Under the pieces are notes generated by a model. That model saw nothing but the letters and a program-made list of their open reading frames with translations. It was not told the origin of the DNA and did no database searches. Shown here piece after piece: positions 1 to 9,859 of a DNA stretch of 64,000 nt (its first letter is position 1; every line of letters begins with the position of its first letter). A program made the position numbers and the translations under genes. This DNA comes from Bacteroidota bacterium (GTDB lineage: Bacteria > Bacteroidota > Ignavibacteria > Ignavibacteriales > Melioribacteraceae). The stretch lies in the NCBI GenBank assembly GCA_023381535.1, contig JAMCSN010000226.1, forward strand, positions 186,001 to 250,000, in the 5' to 3' direction.

Positions 1-83
1 ATGATAAAAAAATATCAACTAATAAATCGATTTTGGGAGAGCGTTAAGATATAAAGAGGCGTTTTGTATTTCCACAAGTAGAG

Positions 84-104
84 CGGACGGTGTTCAACCG
101 TCCG
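84..104 (+). terminator. Hairpin with weak T-run
   Basis: An eight-base-pair perfect stem (CGGACGGT / ACCGTCCG) with loop GTTCA is followed by TTT. It could end transcription of a gene left of the window, but the T-tract is short. Positions 1-83 hold no gene I can support. Confidence 0.4.
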
Positions 105-108
105 TTTA

Positions 109-206
109 GAGGGTGTGTGAAAATAGGTTGTCAAGCAAATTTCGGTTTCGTTTTTAAAATGAAATCAAAACATTTTTTCTAAAAAAATGAATTATCACAC
201 ACCCTC
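109..206. mobile_element. Candidate 98-bp MITE
   Basis: Perfect 12-bp terminal inverted repeats GAGGGTGTGTGA (109-120) and TCACACACCCTC (195-206) enclose about 74 bp of AT-rich non-coding sequence. TTTA occurs directly outside both ends (105-108 and 207-210), like a 4-bp target duplication. There is no transposase in the window, so the element would be non-autonomous. The parent IS family is not assigned. Confidence 0.5.
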
Positions 207-220
207 TTTAACAATGGATA

Positions 221-1474
221 CTATTTCATTAGAAGCATCTTTTTAACTTGAACAAAATTGTTCGTGGCGAGTTTATAAAAATATATTCCACTTGAAAGTT
301 TTGATGCATTAAAATCAACAGAATAATTTCCCGGTTCTAAATTTCCATTAACCAATTCAGAAACTTCCTGTCCAACTGTGTTGAATACTTTCAAAGACAC
401 ATTCGAACTTGACGGAAGTGTGAAAGATATTTTTGTAGCTGGATTAAATGGATTTGGGTAATTCTGACTTAATGAAAACTCCTGAGGTATAATCGCATCG
501 TTTTTTTCAACGGCACTAGCCGTCTGGATGGGATACCTATATACACTTGTTGTATTTGAATTATAATAAAACAGGTAAGTTGGTGTTGCTGCAATAAAAT
601 CGTTTAGTGAACTTGCCAAAGTAGAAGGCAAGTTGTTTCCAACCTCATACCAGCTATTTCCATTGTTATCTGAAGCAAATATTTTTGCGCTTTGTGTAAT
701 AATATCTGCATAATATGTAAATATTTTGTTTCCAACTGATACTGTGCTTCGTGTGCTTGCGGTTACCCCAATACCGCTGGGAAATCCCGAGGTTATACTT
801 GCCCAGCCTGTATCTGCAACAAGTTTATACATCCCGTAAGTTGAACCGTAAAACTCTCCGTTAAAGGTATGGACTGATCCTATAATTATTTTAGGATTTT
901 TTAATGTCCAGTTCGTTCCACCATCAGTCGAGATAAACGAACCAAGATTTACCGCACAAAAAACCATTGTGTTGCCAACTGCGGCAAAATCATATCCTAA
1001 AACTTGTGCCTGGGAATAGTTTATGGTAATCTGAGTCCAGGTGCTTCCATTGTCTGTAGATTTAATAACAACATTCCTATTTGATAGGGCATATAGAGTT
1101 GTTCCATCTGAAATAAGGCTGCCGAATGCGATTGTAGTCGGTATACCACTTGTTGTTTTACTGCTCCACGTAACTCCATCATCCGTTGACTCGTAGAAAA
1201 AACCAAGGCCAATAACAAAAATATAATTGCCGTGTCCATGTATACAAAAAACTCTTTCCGGAAATTTATTGGCAATGTTGGTCCAAGTAATTCCATTATC
1301 TGAAGAACGGTAAACATATTGTTGTCCCTGGTAACCGTATAAAAATACAGTAGAGCCATGTACTGCCATTACTCCAATGCCGACGTTATAATCGGCAACC
1401 TTTTCCCATTGAGCAAATACACTTGCTGTGCTGGTAAATAATAAAAACAATAATATTAAAGAAATGTTTTTCAT
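221..1474 (-). CDS. Secreted BNR-repeat protein with T9SS sorting domain
   Basis: This is a 417-aa exported protein of unknown substrate. Residues 1-22 form a signal peptide (hydrophobic core, then SVFAQ). The body has repeated S-x-D-x-G-x-T/S-W motifs (for example SSDNGITW, STDDGVTW, STDNGSTW), the Asp-box/BNR signature of sialidase- and photosystem-assembly-like beta-propellers. Residues about 329-417 are a C-terminal sorting domain of the type IX secretion kind (QNYPNPFNP, then GxEVxxL, then SSGIYFYKL). AAGGAG stands before the ATG. It lies 9 bp after the next gene on this strand, which has the same tail, so the two are probably co-transcribed. Enzymatic activity cannot be inferred. Confidence 0.85.
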   Translation of the reverse strand: MKNISLILLFLLFTSTASVFAQWEKVADYNVGIGVMAVHGSTVFLYGYQGQQYVYRSSDNGITWTNIANKFPERVFCIHGHGNYIFVIGLGFFYESTDDGVTWSSKTTSGIPTTIAFGSLISDGTTLYALSNRNVVIKSTDNGSTWTQITINYSQAQVLGYDFAAVGNTMVFCAVNLGSFISTDGGTNWTLKNPKIIIGSVHTFNGEFYGSTYGMYKLVADTGWASITSGFPSGIGVTASTRSTVSVGNKIFTYYADIITQSAKIFASDNNGNSWYEVGNNLPSTLASSLNDFIAATPTYLFYYNSNTTSVYRYPIQTASAVEKNDAIIPQEFSLSQNYPNPFNPATKISFTLPSSSNVSLKVFNTVGQEVSELVNGNLEPGNYSVDFNASKLSSGIYFYKLATNNFVQVKKMLLMK

Positions 1475-1483
1475 GGTTTCTCC

Positions 1484-2578
1484 TTACTTGATCAAAATCA
1501 TTTTTTTTGTTTGAAGAAATGCACCCGCAGAAATTTTGTATAGATAAATTCCGCTTGATAAATTCGCCGCATTGAAGTCAACGGCATAAGCTCCCGCATT
1601 CATCTGCTGTTTTATAAGATTGACAACTTCTCTTCCAGTGATATCGTAAACACTTAGATTCACAAAAGAAGATTGCGGAAGTGAAAAAGAAATTTTTGTG
1701 CTTGGATTAAATGGATTGGGATAATTCTGTGATAAAGAAAAGTCTGACGGGATTTCGCTTATCCTTTTAACGCTTGTTGGATTGCTGACCCCATTGCCGC
1801 TGGTCCAGCTTATGGCAGTTATTTCAACGGCTCCGGAGACTGAGTTCTGATCCTTTACGGTAATTGAGACTGTCTCACCTGTCTTTGTTATAATATGGTA
1901 TATCACCGTTATAGAAGTGTTTTGACCTGATGTTAATGTTGATACTTCTTTAATCCTCAATGCATCAAGCACTTTTCCATCGGGCATCGTTACTTTTCCA
2001 TATGCATCTGTTGTGTAAGTAACCGAAAGATTTTGAACGATTGTAGTTGTTTGGTTGCCAATTATTGGAACAGTTATAGTTGTCGCTAAGGTTTGTGTCC
2101 CGCTATAATTCCAATTTTCGTTATAGTTCAGCGGCAATTTGTAGTGCAGCTTCTTCGGCGAAAAAGTGATTTTTGCTGTCGAATTAATTCCCTGCTGGGT
2201 TGTAACTGTACCGGTGCCGTCTGTGTAATAATCGGGACCAATAGAATTGTAAACCCAGGTTTTAGAAAATACACCTGAAAATGTTCCTTCATAATATGAT
2301 GAATACTGCGCGTTTGGAAAATCCGCAGCATACGGAGATGATACTTTATCTTTACTTTCAGTAACAAATTGTGCTTCCGAAACTAAGCTGCTAAAATTCC
2401 AACTCGTCGCTCCGGGTGCACCTATATTTGCCGTCTTGACTGAAAAGTTTGCGGATGTTGTTATTATATTTCCTATTGCAAGCTGAGCTTGAAAATCGGA
2501 AGCTGTTATTGTTATTTGTGCATTGGCTTTATATACAAACAAAAGAGTAATTGCTGCAAGCAGTAAATGTTTCTTCAT
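1484..2578 (-). CDS. Secreted protein with T9SS sorting domain
   Basis: This 364-aa protein has an N-terminal signal peptide (about residues 1-20, ending ANAQ) and a C-terminal type IX sorting domain from about residue 275 (QNYPNPFNP, GREVVNL, SSGIYLYKI). The middle is Thr/Ser-rich beta-type sequence with no motif I recognise. AGGAGG precedes the ATG at good spacing. It is the first gene of an apparent two-gene unit with the downstream BNR-repeat protein. It is presumably released or anchored at the cell surface; its function is unknown. Confidence 0.85.
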   Translation of the reverse strand: MKKHLLLAAITLLFVYKANAQITITASDFQAQLAIGNIITTSANFSVKTANIGAPGATSWNFSSLVSEAQFVTESKDKVSSPYAADFPNAQYSSYYEGTFSGVFSKTWVYNSIGPDYYTDGTGTVTTQQGINSTAKITFSPKKLHYKLPLNYNENWNYSGTQTLATTITVPIIGNQTTTIVQNLSVTYTTDAYGKVTMPDGKVLDALRIKEVSTLTSGQNTSITVIYHIITKTGETVSITVKDQNSVSGAVEITAISWTSGNGVSNPTSVKRISEIPSDFSLSQNYPNPFNPSTKISFSLPQSSFVNLSVYDITGREVVNLIKQQMNAGAYAVDFNAANLSSGIYLYKISAGAFLQTKKMILIK

Positions 2579-2757
2579 TATAACCTCCTGATTGTTAATA
2601 TTTTTTTGCCGAGAGCATTGTTGATTTTTATAGCCGGTAAATTTTTTATGATGTAAGAAATAAACTCGGGAAAAATATAATGGGACATCGTGCCCGCTTC
2701 AATACGGCATCTGCCGTATTTTAATTGTGGGAAGTAATTTGTGCGCTGATCGGTGAG

Positions 2758-3411
2758 TTAAATGATTTTGTGCTTGATCGCTTTCCGAACGGCTTGGACT
2801 TTATTGTGGACTTCTAATTTTTTGTAAATGTTCTCGATATGTTTTCTAATTGTAGCCGGCGAAATAAAAAGAAGATCGGCAATTTTGATATAATCTTCTC
2901 CTTTGCTCAACTGCTCCAATACTTCTATTTCTCTTTTGGAAAGTGAAAAATCGTTCTGTTCATTATCGGTGTTTACGGTTTCCGACTTTCGCAACAGTTC
3001 CAAAGTTTTTGCCGCAATGATCGGAGACATCGGCGCTCCGCCGTTAATTATCATCTCGATGCTCTCAAATATTTTATTGGGAGATTCATCTTTTAATAAA
3101 TATCCGTTGGCGCCTGCTTGAATCGACCGGAAGATTTTATCTTCGTCGTCAAAAACAGTTAGCATTATTACTTTTATCCCCGAGTAATTATTTCTAATAA
3201 ACTCGGTTGCTTCAATGCCGTTCAACTCCGGCATTTCGATGTCCATCAGAATCACGTCAACGTCGTTTCGCTTTCCTAATTTTTCAATCAGGTCCTTTCC
3301 GTTCTTTGCGCGAAACTTAAATTCAATTCTATCGGCAAATAATTCTAATTTTTCTTTAATCGTTTGAGCAAGCAGAACGTTATCTTCCGCTAAAGCAATT
3401 CTTATTTTCAT
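2758..3411 (-). CDS. NarL/FixJ-family response regulator
   Basis: A 217-aa DNA-binding response regulator. The receiver domain (about residues 1-120) has the acidic pair E9/D10, phosphoacceptor D57 in LMDIEMP, T85 and K107. A LuxR-type helix-turn-helix occupies about residues 155-212 (LSKREIEVLEQLSKG then SPATIRKHIENIYKKL). The gene lies 70 bp downstream of a histidine kinase on the same strand and is very likely its partner. Its targets cannot be read from the sequence; the adjacent T9SS-protein pair is a possibility only. Confidence 0.93.
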   Translation of the reverse strand: MKIRIALAEDNVLLAQTIKEKLELFADRIEFKFRAKNGKDLIEKLGKRNDVDVILMDIEMPELNGIEATEFIRNNYSGIKVIMLTVFDDEDKIFRSIQAGANGYLLKDESPNKIFESIEMIINGGAPMSPIIAAKTLELLRKSETVNTDNEQNDFSLSKREIEVLEQLSKGEDYIKIADLLFISPATIRKHIENIYKKLEVHNKVQAVRKAIKHKII

Positions 3412-3481
3412 TTATAGTTTTCGATAATTTAAACGTTAAAAAATATACCGCCTGCCGACTCGGCACAATACGTCAAATGCA

Positions 3482-5242
3482 CTAATCTGTATTAAACATG
3501 CATTCGATAGTGGTTCCATCATTGCCGCTTTCTATTTGAAATTTCCCAAATGCTTCTTCACAACGTGATTTCATGTTATTAAGTCCGCTTCCTTCATTCA
3601 GTTTATTTACATCGAACCCTTTTCCATTATCATGTATTGTCAGAATAATTCTCTTTTCTACCGAACTAAATCCAATGTTAATTTCGGTTGCTGAAGCATG
3701 TTTCAATGTATTCTGTATCGCTTCTTGAATAATCCTATAAATATTAAGCAGCTGTGTTGAAGTAAGCTTGCACGGCTTATCAATTTTATTTACAAGAGAT
3801 ATTTTGGGAACTACCAAATCCAAGTTTAGTTTCAAGATCAGTTCATTTATTCTGTAAATCAATTGAGTAAGGTCTGCATCCTCATGTTTAATCGCCCAAA
3901 TAGTATTGCGGAGATCTCCTAAAGTTTCTCTGCTGAACCGACCGAGACGCTTGAGTTTTTCAACTAATTGATTATTCTTTTCTTGAAATGCAATATTATC
4001 AAGTGTACTTATAACGAACGTCAACTGTGACCCGATATTGTCGTGGAGTTCTCTGGAAAGTCTTAGCTTCTCGTCCCCCAATTTTTTCTCCATTTCGGCT
4101 TTGTTCAACTGATTCTTCAACTCAAGTTCTTTTTTCTCTCTTTCGCTTTTTAATTTCTGATTTTTATAATACCAGGTGGAAACAACCATTAAAAGAAGCG
4201 CTGCTGCAATAAGCAAATAAACAATCAGACTTTTTTGTTTAAGCAGTAAAGCGTTTTCTGTAATAATTTTGTCTTTGTTCGCCGTCTCATAATCAATTTC
4301 CAGTTGAGCAATTATTGAGCTTGTTTCAAGATTGTTTACGCTGTCTTTGTAAACTTCATAATTTTCAATATTCAACAACGCTCTCGGGTAATCTTTCTTT
4401 TTCTTGTACAGTTCTGTTAAGTTTCGGTAGCTTTCCTGTATTTGATAACGGTAAGCCAGCTTTTTCGAAAGCTCGAGACATTTTTCATAACTTATTATTG
4501 CCGAATCCACGTCTCCGCGCTGCGAATAAAGGTCGCCATAGAGTATATAATTTTCCGACCTGCCGAATTCACCGGCTTCATTTTTTCTATAGCTATCCGA
4601 CAACTTTAAATAGCGAAGAGCTTCGTTATATTTTTTCTGCAAGATTTTTATACCGGCAATATTATTCAGACTGTAAGGAATCGCAATCGGATCGGACAAT
4701 TCTCTCTTGATCTTCAAAGCTTTGGTATAAAAGAACATTGCGCTGTCCAAATCATTCTGCATTTCTTTTAGAACGCCGTAATTGTCATACAGTTTACTTC
4801 TATCGAGCGGTTTGAGATTTTCTGTTTCGGCGATATAGATAGCTTTTCTCATATAGAATACAGCTTTGTTCATGTCTCTTCGTTTCAACTGATAGCCGTA
4901 TTCACCGTATGTTTCCGCCAGCATTTGAAAGTTTTTTTGGTTTTCATAAATGCCGATTGCGCCCAAATAGTTCTCGGTTGATTTATCATATTTCCCGCGT
5001 AAGTAATAAGCCAACCCCAAGTTGGTTAGAGATTTTGCCTCTCCGTCGGAATATTTTATCCGGCGGGCAACTTCTAAATTCTCGCTAAAAATTTTTATCG
5101 ATTGGCGTGTATTGGAAACTATGTATTGGTAAGGAATCGTATTAACAGAATCAACTTTGCTTTTTAAATCCTGCCCATGGCTGATTCCAAACCAAAAAAG
5201 AAGCGCAGCTATGGAAAAGCAAATGGCTCTTAACGTTTTCAT
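3482..5242 (-). CDS. TPR-containing sensor histidine kinase
   Basis: A 586-aa kinase. It has a signal peptide (about 1-23), a region of tetratricopeptide-like repeats (about 50-310, presumably periplasmic), one transmembrane segment (about 339-358) and a short coiled coil. A HisKA_3 dimerisation/phosphoacceptor helix follows with H400 in RELHDNIGSQL, then a HATPase_c domain with N-box N511 (QEAIQNTLKHA), G1 box HDNGKGF (D538) and GSGLNNM. This TPR-TM-HisKA_3 layout is common in Bacteroidota and usually pairs with LuxR-type regulators, as here. The signal sensed is unknown. Confidence 0.92.
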   Translation of the reverse strand: MKTLRAICFSIAALLFWFGISHGQDLKSKVDSVNTIPYQYIVSNTRQSIKIFSENLEVARRIKYSDGEAKSLTNLGLAYYLRGKYDKSTENYLGAIGIYENQKNFQMLAETYGEYGYQLKRRDMNKAVFYMRKAIYIAETENLKPLDRSKLYDNYGVLKEMQNDLDSAMFFYTKALKIKRELSDPIAIPYSLNNIAGIKILQKKYNEALRYLKLSDSYRKNEAGEFGRSENYILYGDLYSQRGDVDSAIISYEKCLELSKKLAYRYQIQESYRNLTELYKKKKDYPRALLNIENYEVYKDSVNNLETSSIIAQLEIDYETANKDKIITENALLLKQKSLIVYLLIAAALLLMVVSTWYYKNQKLKSEREKKELELKNQLNKAEMEKKLGDEKLRLSRELHDNIGSQLTFVISTLDNIAFQEKNNQLVEKLKRLGRFSRETLGDLRNTIWAIKHEDADLTQLIYRINELILKLNLDLVVPKISLVNKIDKPCKLTSTQLLNIYRIIQEAIQNTLKHASATEINIGFSSVEKRIILTIHDNGKGFDVNKLNEGSGLNNMKSRCEEAFGKFQIESGNDGTTIECMFNTD

Positions 5243-5299
5243 TTTATTGAGCGGGCTAAATCTTCAATTGTTAATATACAATGCGTGTTTATGAAAATT

Positions 5300-5421
5300 C
5301 TATTCAGCAGTATATAAAATCTTTCCGCCAACAATTGTGTAAAGCACTTTTGTGTTTGGAATTTGATCGTCGGAACATTTTAATAAATCATTCGAAAGCA
5401 CAACCAAATCCGCAAGCTTTC
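5300..5421 (-). pseudogene. 3' remnant of an amidohydrolase gene
   Basis: The last ~40 codons plus stop of an amidohydrolase, aligning without gaps to 8088-8209, the end of the intact gene. The two copies differ at about 13 of 122 bases, mostly at synonymous positions (only K/T swaps and one Gly/Arg edge change at protein level), and both keep a stop codon in place. The remnant ends 38 bp from the stop of the restriction-modification gene. The synonymous bias means that both sequences diverged while functional, so this is not a recent copy of the neighbour. Confidence 0.85.
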
Positions 5422-5459
5422 GAAATAAAATTTTTACCGCCCAATACAAAAAATGGATT

Positions 5460-7979
5460 CTATTTAGAGTATGGCCCTAAAAATCTTTTACCATTAAGAT
5501 GAACAAGATGGGTCGGATTATCTGCGACCCAAATATCGGTCTCCCATGCAATTTTTTCTAAGTATTTAAGCATTGTCTTCTTGTTCAAAAATGTTGTTAT
5601 GAAAACGAGTCCAATTTTACTTGTCTTGAACAACGTTTCAAGTTCTATTTTTCGTTTCGGATCGATTGGTCCGTGGCTTATTACCGCTTCAATCAAGACC
5701 AGCCAGTTCCTTTCTTTATAATAAACAATTACGTCTGGCATTTTTTCGTGATAGTCTTTTATTTTTACTCCTAGTTTATCTAAAGCTTTTTCATCGAAAT
5801 ATGCCCATTTTGATCCCGTGTCTCCTACATAGATTAGTTTTCCCTTTGGTGTAAAGTATGGACAGAAATCTTTTACGATTTTATCTACTAGTTCATTTTG
5901 CCCGCCGCTTGATAAATAAATCTCAATCTTATCGGAAATTCGAATAGGAATTTTATTCAGTGCTCTATGTTGTGCATAAACAGATGATAATGTTTGTGTC
6001 GATGAAAGATATTTTTTTAACTGCTCATTCCATCGTTCTGTTTTAAAAGTCCTAATCAGATTAAGCGTTGTCTCTTCAATCTGATAGACAAAGTTGGGAC
6101 TATTTGTCGGCCTCTGCTTGTCTGGATTTGGAATTACAATACCAGCTTGAACAAATTGATGAACTGTTTGCCTTCGAATGCTTTCACGAGTATTCGGTTT
6201 ATACTCTTTGTGATAATTCTCTTTTATAAAATCCATTATTTCAGTTATGCCAATAAGAACCGATTGACTCTCCGACCACTTTTTTTGTGCTTTCAAATTT
6301 AGCAACGTCAATAGAGTCAACGCGGATCTTTCGTTTTGTTGATCTTTCGGCAAACCAAGTTGTTTTAAGATATACAAAGCTTCGTTAATCTTTGAACTAA
6401 TTAGCACAAGATTTTTATCCTTCGCCATTTCGAATAACTCCTCCTCTATTATTGAATCAATCTCTTCCTGATTTGGAAGTTCACCATAAAAATGATTTCC
6501 TATCGAATTCAACCTTTCAATTCCTGGAAAGGGTAGATATCTTAAATCGTCTGCATTAACTTGAGTGTGCCCATTAAATAATCTAAAATATTGATCGACA
6601 AGAGTTGAGTTAAGATATAGTGTCAACCCCTTAGCGGTCTCATGCGGCAGAGGTTTGTTGTTCATATGAAAATAATTCAGATGATTCTCCACACCGATAC
6701 AATCAAAATCAAATTTGATATAATCAAAAAAAGCTGCAACAATTCGTTTTTTTTCCTCTTTTGAGCTAAATCTTTTACAAAAAGTATAATAGCCAGATTT
6801 GATTAGCATATCTTTTGTTTCGTCATTAACAAGAATAGCTTCTTTTTTCTTATAAGAATGTTTTGGCCAATCAACTTTTCCCCCAGAGAAATGAAAAGGA
6901 TAGAAAAGCGCGGTAGCCTTGCTATCGAAAGTGTTCGTCAAATATTTCTTAACTCTAAAATCCACAACTCTTCCCGTGGAAACATTTATCCCAATGGTAT
7001 TTAACCTGTCTGGTAACGTAGAAATCTTCTTTATAATTTTTAATGCATATTCATCGGTTACAATATGGATGATTTTATTATTATCGTCTGGATTTATTAA
7101 TAAATCGTGACCGAGCTTTATTGCTTTAGGAAATTGGTCATCTGGAGAATCGCTTGTTGTTACGATAACCTGATTATCTGCTGGGGGCTTTGGAGAGACT
7201 ACAAAAATTATATTCTCTTGAAGAATTTTATCCTCACTAAAAACTCTGTTCCTTGAGTCATAAATATGAAGCCTGTGAAAAAAAATTTCCCCGAAAAATG
7301 TCCTTCTAAATTTTTTGAAATACGTTCCATTACAAAAACTTCTTGGCGTTATCGCTAAAAGCTGGCCTGAATCGGAAAGAAAATGCCGTGACAAGGATAA
7401 AAATGCCGTGTAAAGATTTGAAGTCTCTTCACCCAAAGCATTTAGTTTCTTTCGTGTAATTGTGGCGCTGTCAATTTTTTTATATGGGGGGTTGAGAATT
7501 ATTAAATCAAACAACTCTAATCCTTTTTCTCCCGACTCAAATAAAGTATTTTGTTCTCTCTTTCTTATTTCATTGTAAGCTAACTCGACAAAATCTTCAT
7601 TTAAGATATTGTAAGAAAATTCGATCCCGCTTGAGGTACAACTCGCTGCACACACATCAAACGTTCGTTTGAGTTGTTCGTTTAGTTCTTTATCGATTTC
7701 TACTGCAACGACCTCAATTCTTTTCAAATTACTGGCAAAAGATAAAAAATGTTCTACCGCGGCAGCACTTAGAATACCTGTCCCAGCGCCCGGGTCCAAA
7801 ATTCTTATTGATTTCTTTTCGGTATGACCTAGAAGTGAAACCATCTGGGCAGCAATTGCGGAAGGAGTAAAATACTGTGAAAACTTTTTTTTATGAGAAT
7901 TTGAAAAGCATTTTAAGTAGTAGCATTTAATTAGTTCCGCGGAATTAAGAATATTGTTGGTGTTAGAAACAATCGTCAT
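5460..7979 (-). CDS. Fused adenine methyltransferase / BsuBI-PstI-type restriction enzyme
   Basis: An 839-aa bifunctional restriction-modification protein. The N-terminal half is an N6-adenine DNA methyltransferase: motif X (QYFTPSAIA, ~35-43), AdoMet motif I DPGAGTG (62-68), an acidic residue after VAVEID, and catalytic NPPY (163-166). A helix-turn-helix-like segment of the BsuBI/PstI N-domain type follows (~600-680; GIVIPNPD, RPTNSP). The C-terminal ~127 residues are the BsuBI/PstI nuclease domain: GDTGSKWAYFD, P748-D749, E764 in LIEAVISHGP, AWETDIW and HLNGKRFLGPY. Characterised BsuBI and PstI cut CTGCAG as separate proteins; specificity here is inference only. It abuts an amidohydrolase remnant, indicating acquisition. 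Confidence 0.88.
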   Translation of the reverse strand: MTIVSNTNNILNSAELIKCYYLKCFSNSHKKKFSQYFTPSAIAAQMVSLLGHTEKKSIRILDPGAGTGILSAAAVEHFLSFASNLKRIEVVAVEIDKELNEQLKRTFDVCAASCTSSGIEFSYNILNEDFVELAYNEIRKREQNTLFESGEKGLELFDLIILNPPYKKIDSATITRKKLNALGEETSNLYTAFLSLSRHFLSDSGQLLAITPRSFCNGTYFKKFRRTFFGEIFFHRLHIYDSRNRVFSEDKILQENIIFVVSPKPPADNQVIVTTSDSPDDQFPKAIKLGHDLLINPDDNNKIIHIVTDEYALKIIKKISTLPDRLNTIGINVSTGRVVDFRVKKYLTNTFDSKATALFYPFHFSGGKVDWPKHSYKKKEAILVNDETKDMLIKSGYYTFCKRFSSKEEKKRIVAAFFDYIKFDFDCIGVENHLNYFHMNNKPLPHETAKGLTLYLNSTLVDQYFRLFNGHTQVNADDLRYLPFPGIERLNSIGNHFYGELPNQEEIDSIIEEELFEMAKDKNLVLISSKINEALYILKQLGLPKDQQNERSALTLLTLLNLKAQKKWSESQSVLIGITEIMDFIKENYHKEYKPNTRESIRRQTVHQFVQAGIVIPNPDKQRPTNSPNFVYQIEETTLNLIRTFKTERWNEQLKKYLSSTQTLSSVYAQHRALNKIPIRISDKIEIYLSSGGQNELVDKIVKDFCPYFTPKGKLIYVGDTGSKWAYFDEKALDKLGVKIKDYHEKMPDVIVYYKERNWLVLIEAVISHGPIDPKRKIELETLFKTSKIGLVFITTFLNKKTMLKYLEKIAWETDIWVADNPTHLVHLNGKRFLGPYSK

Positions 7980-8087
7980 CTCTATTAAATCTAACCGATA
8001 ATTTATAAATCAAGTTATTAAAAAAAATTGTAACTCTACACTTTTCGCGTTTCTTTAATGACCTATTTATTTGTACGGTTTATTACA

Positions 8088-9806
8088 TTATTCAGCTTTA
8101 TAAAGAATCTTTCCGCCTACAATTGTATAAAGTACTTTTGTGTTTGGAATTTGATCGTCGGAACATGTTAACAAATCATTAGACAGCACAACCAAATCCG
8201 CAAGCTTTCCAATTTTGATTGACCCAATTATGTTTTCCTCAAACGATGCATAAGCACCGTTAAGCGTGTACGATTTAAGTGCTTCCATTCTCGACATTTT
8301 CTGCTGAGGGAAAAATGTTGAACCGTCTGCGAGCTTTCGTGTAACCGATGCGTAAAAACATTTTATTGGATCAACATCTTCAACGGGCGCATCTGTACCA
8401 TTGCAAACCGTGGCGCCGCTATCAATTAATTTTTTCCAAACGTATGCGCCTTCTTCCGCTCGTTTGAGTCCAATTCTTTCAACAACAAAAGTTGCATCCG
8501 ACGTGCAATGAATTCCCTGCATCGCCGCAATTACTCCAAGCTTTGCAAATCGGGGAATGTCTCCAGGCGAAAGATGCTGCGCGTGTTCGATCCGCCAGCG
8601 CAAATCTTTTTTATCGGAATGTTTTTGAAAAATACTTTCATACAGATTTAAAACTTCTCTGTTGCCTCGATCACCAATTGCGTGAATACACATCTGGAAT
8701 CCGTTTGCAATTGCCATCTCGGAAATTTCTCTCAGCATGCTTATGGGAGTTACATTCGAACCGCTGCTCGTCGGCAAATCGGCATAGGGTTCAAGCATCC
8801 ATGCGCCGCGCGAACCGAGCGCTCCGTCCACATACTGTTTGATTGACCGCACCGTTAAATAATTATCGCCATAACCAACCATGTAATAATTTTTCAATTT
8901 CTTTTTCATGTTGTCCAAAGAATCGCCAACCATTACATAAAGCCTCACCGGAATTTTGTTTGAGTCGGCAAGCTGTTTCATTATATCTATAATTTCGAAC
9001 GGTTCTCCGGCGTCGGTAAACGATGTAACGCCTTTCTTCAAACAATCATTTGCGGCAAGATTCATTTGCCGGATATAGTCGGCACGGATTTCATCGGGAG
9101 TTCTTTTCGCAAGATAATCTTCGTAATATTTTCGAATGAGCTGTTCAGCGTTTTCTTCGAAGACGCCAATAGGATTTCCGAGAGAATCGCGAACAATTGT
9201 GCCGCCTTCGGGATCGGGAGTAAACCTATTCACACCGGCAATCTGCATCGCTTTTGCGTTTGCGAAAACTGCATGTCCGCTTGCGTGTGTAAGCATCACG
9301 GGATTATTCGGTGTTGCTTTACTAAGTTCGTTATGAATTGGATATCCTTCAACATTCGGCATTGGTTTCGGATCAAACTTTTCCTGATGCCATCCGCGGC
9401 CGATTATCCAATCGCCGTAACGGCTATGACCGGCGGCGCGCGCAACCATTTCAATTACTTCGTCCCAATTTTTTGCGGTGTGTAAATCAAGCATCTGTTT
9501 GGAATTGCCAAGACCAAGAAAGTGCGCATGGCTTTCATTGAAACCGGGCATAACAAATTTTCCGTTCAAATCGATTACCTGAGTTGAATCGCCAATGTAT
9601 TTTTTTATTTCACTGCTCGAACCGACAGCAAGAATTTTTTCTCCCTTAATTGCCACGGCTTCAGCTTGAGGATTGGCATCTTCCATTGTGGCAATAAGTC
9701 CGTTCGTTAGAACAAGATCGGCTGGCTCTTTCACTTCCTTTTCTCCACAACTAATTAATGCAATACCGGTAAAGACCGTAAAAACTATTTTTGAAAATTT
9801 AGGCAT
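8088..9806 (-). CDS. Lipoprotein amidohydrolase (YtcJ-like, amidohydrolase 3 family)
   Basis: A 572-aa metal-dependent hydrolase with a lipoprotein signal (LISC, lipid-anchored Cys20). Amidohydrolase_3 hallmarks are visible: an early HxH metal motif (ESHAHF), CIHAIGDRGN, RIEHAQ, and the late NGTDAPVE with the catalytic/metal Asp. The C-terminal beta-sandwich closes with KLADLVVL and VLYTIVGGKILY. The family hydrolyses exocyclic or cyclic amide bonds; the substrate is unknown. The gene precedes the R-M gene on this strand, and its last 122 bp are matched by the remnant at 5300-5421. Confidence 0.88.
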   Translation of the reverse strand: MPKFSKIVFTVFTGIALISCGEKEVKEPADLVLTNGLIATMEDANPQAEAVAIKGEKILAVGSSSEIKKYIGDSTQVIDLNGKFVMPGFNESHAHFLGLGNSKQMLDLHTAKNWDEVIEMVARAAGHSRYGDWIIGRGWHQEKFDPKPMPNVEGYPIHNELSKATPNNPVMLTHASGHAVFANAKAMQIAGVNRFTPDPEGGTIVRDSLGNPIGVFEENAEQLIRKYYEDYLAKRTPDEIRADYIRQMNLAANDCLKKGVTSFTDAGEPFEIIDIMKQLADSNKIPVRLYVMVGDSLDNMKKKLKNYYMVGYGDNYLTVRSIKQYVDGALGSRGAWMLEPYADLPTSSGSNVTPISMLREISEMAIANGFQMCIHAIGDRGNREVLNLYESIFQKHSDKKDLRWRIEHAQHLSPGDIPRFAKLGVIAAMQGIHCTSDATFVVERIGLKRAEEGAYVWKKLIDSGATVCNGTDAPVEDVDPIKCFYASVTRKLADGSTFFPQQKMSRMEALKSYTLNGAYASFEENIIGSIKIGKLADLVVLSNDLLTCSDDQIPNTKVLYTIVGGKILYKAE

Positions 9807-9859
9807 GATTGAATCCCGCTATAGTTTTCTTTTACTTTTCCGAATCTTCCTGCGCGTGT

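Noticed and set aside
5281..5502. 73-codon plus-strand frame in the R-M/kinase spacer
   Set aside because: It is antisense to the amidohydrolase remnant, whose minus-strand reading clearly matches the intact gene.
8088..8209. Simple recent duplication of the amidohydrolase end
   Set aside because: About 10% divergence, mostly synonymous, means long separation under selection, not a fresh duplication.
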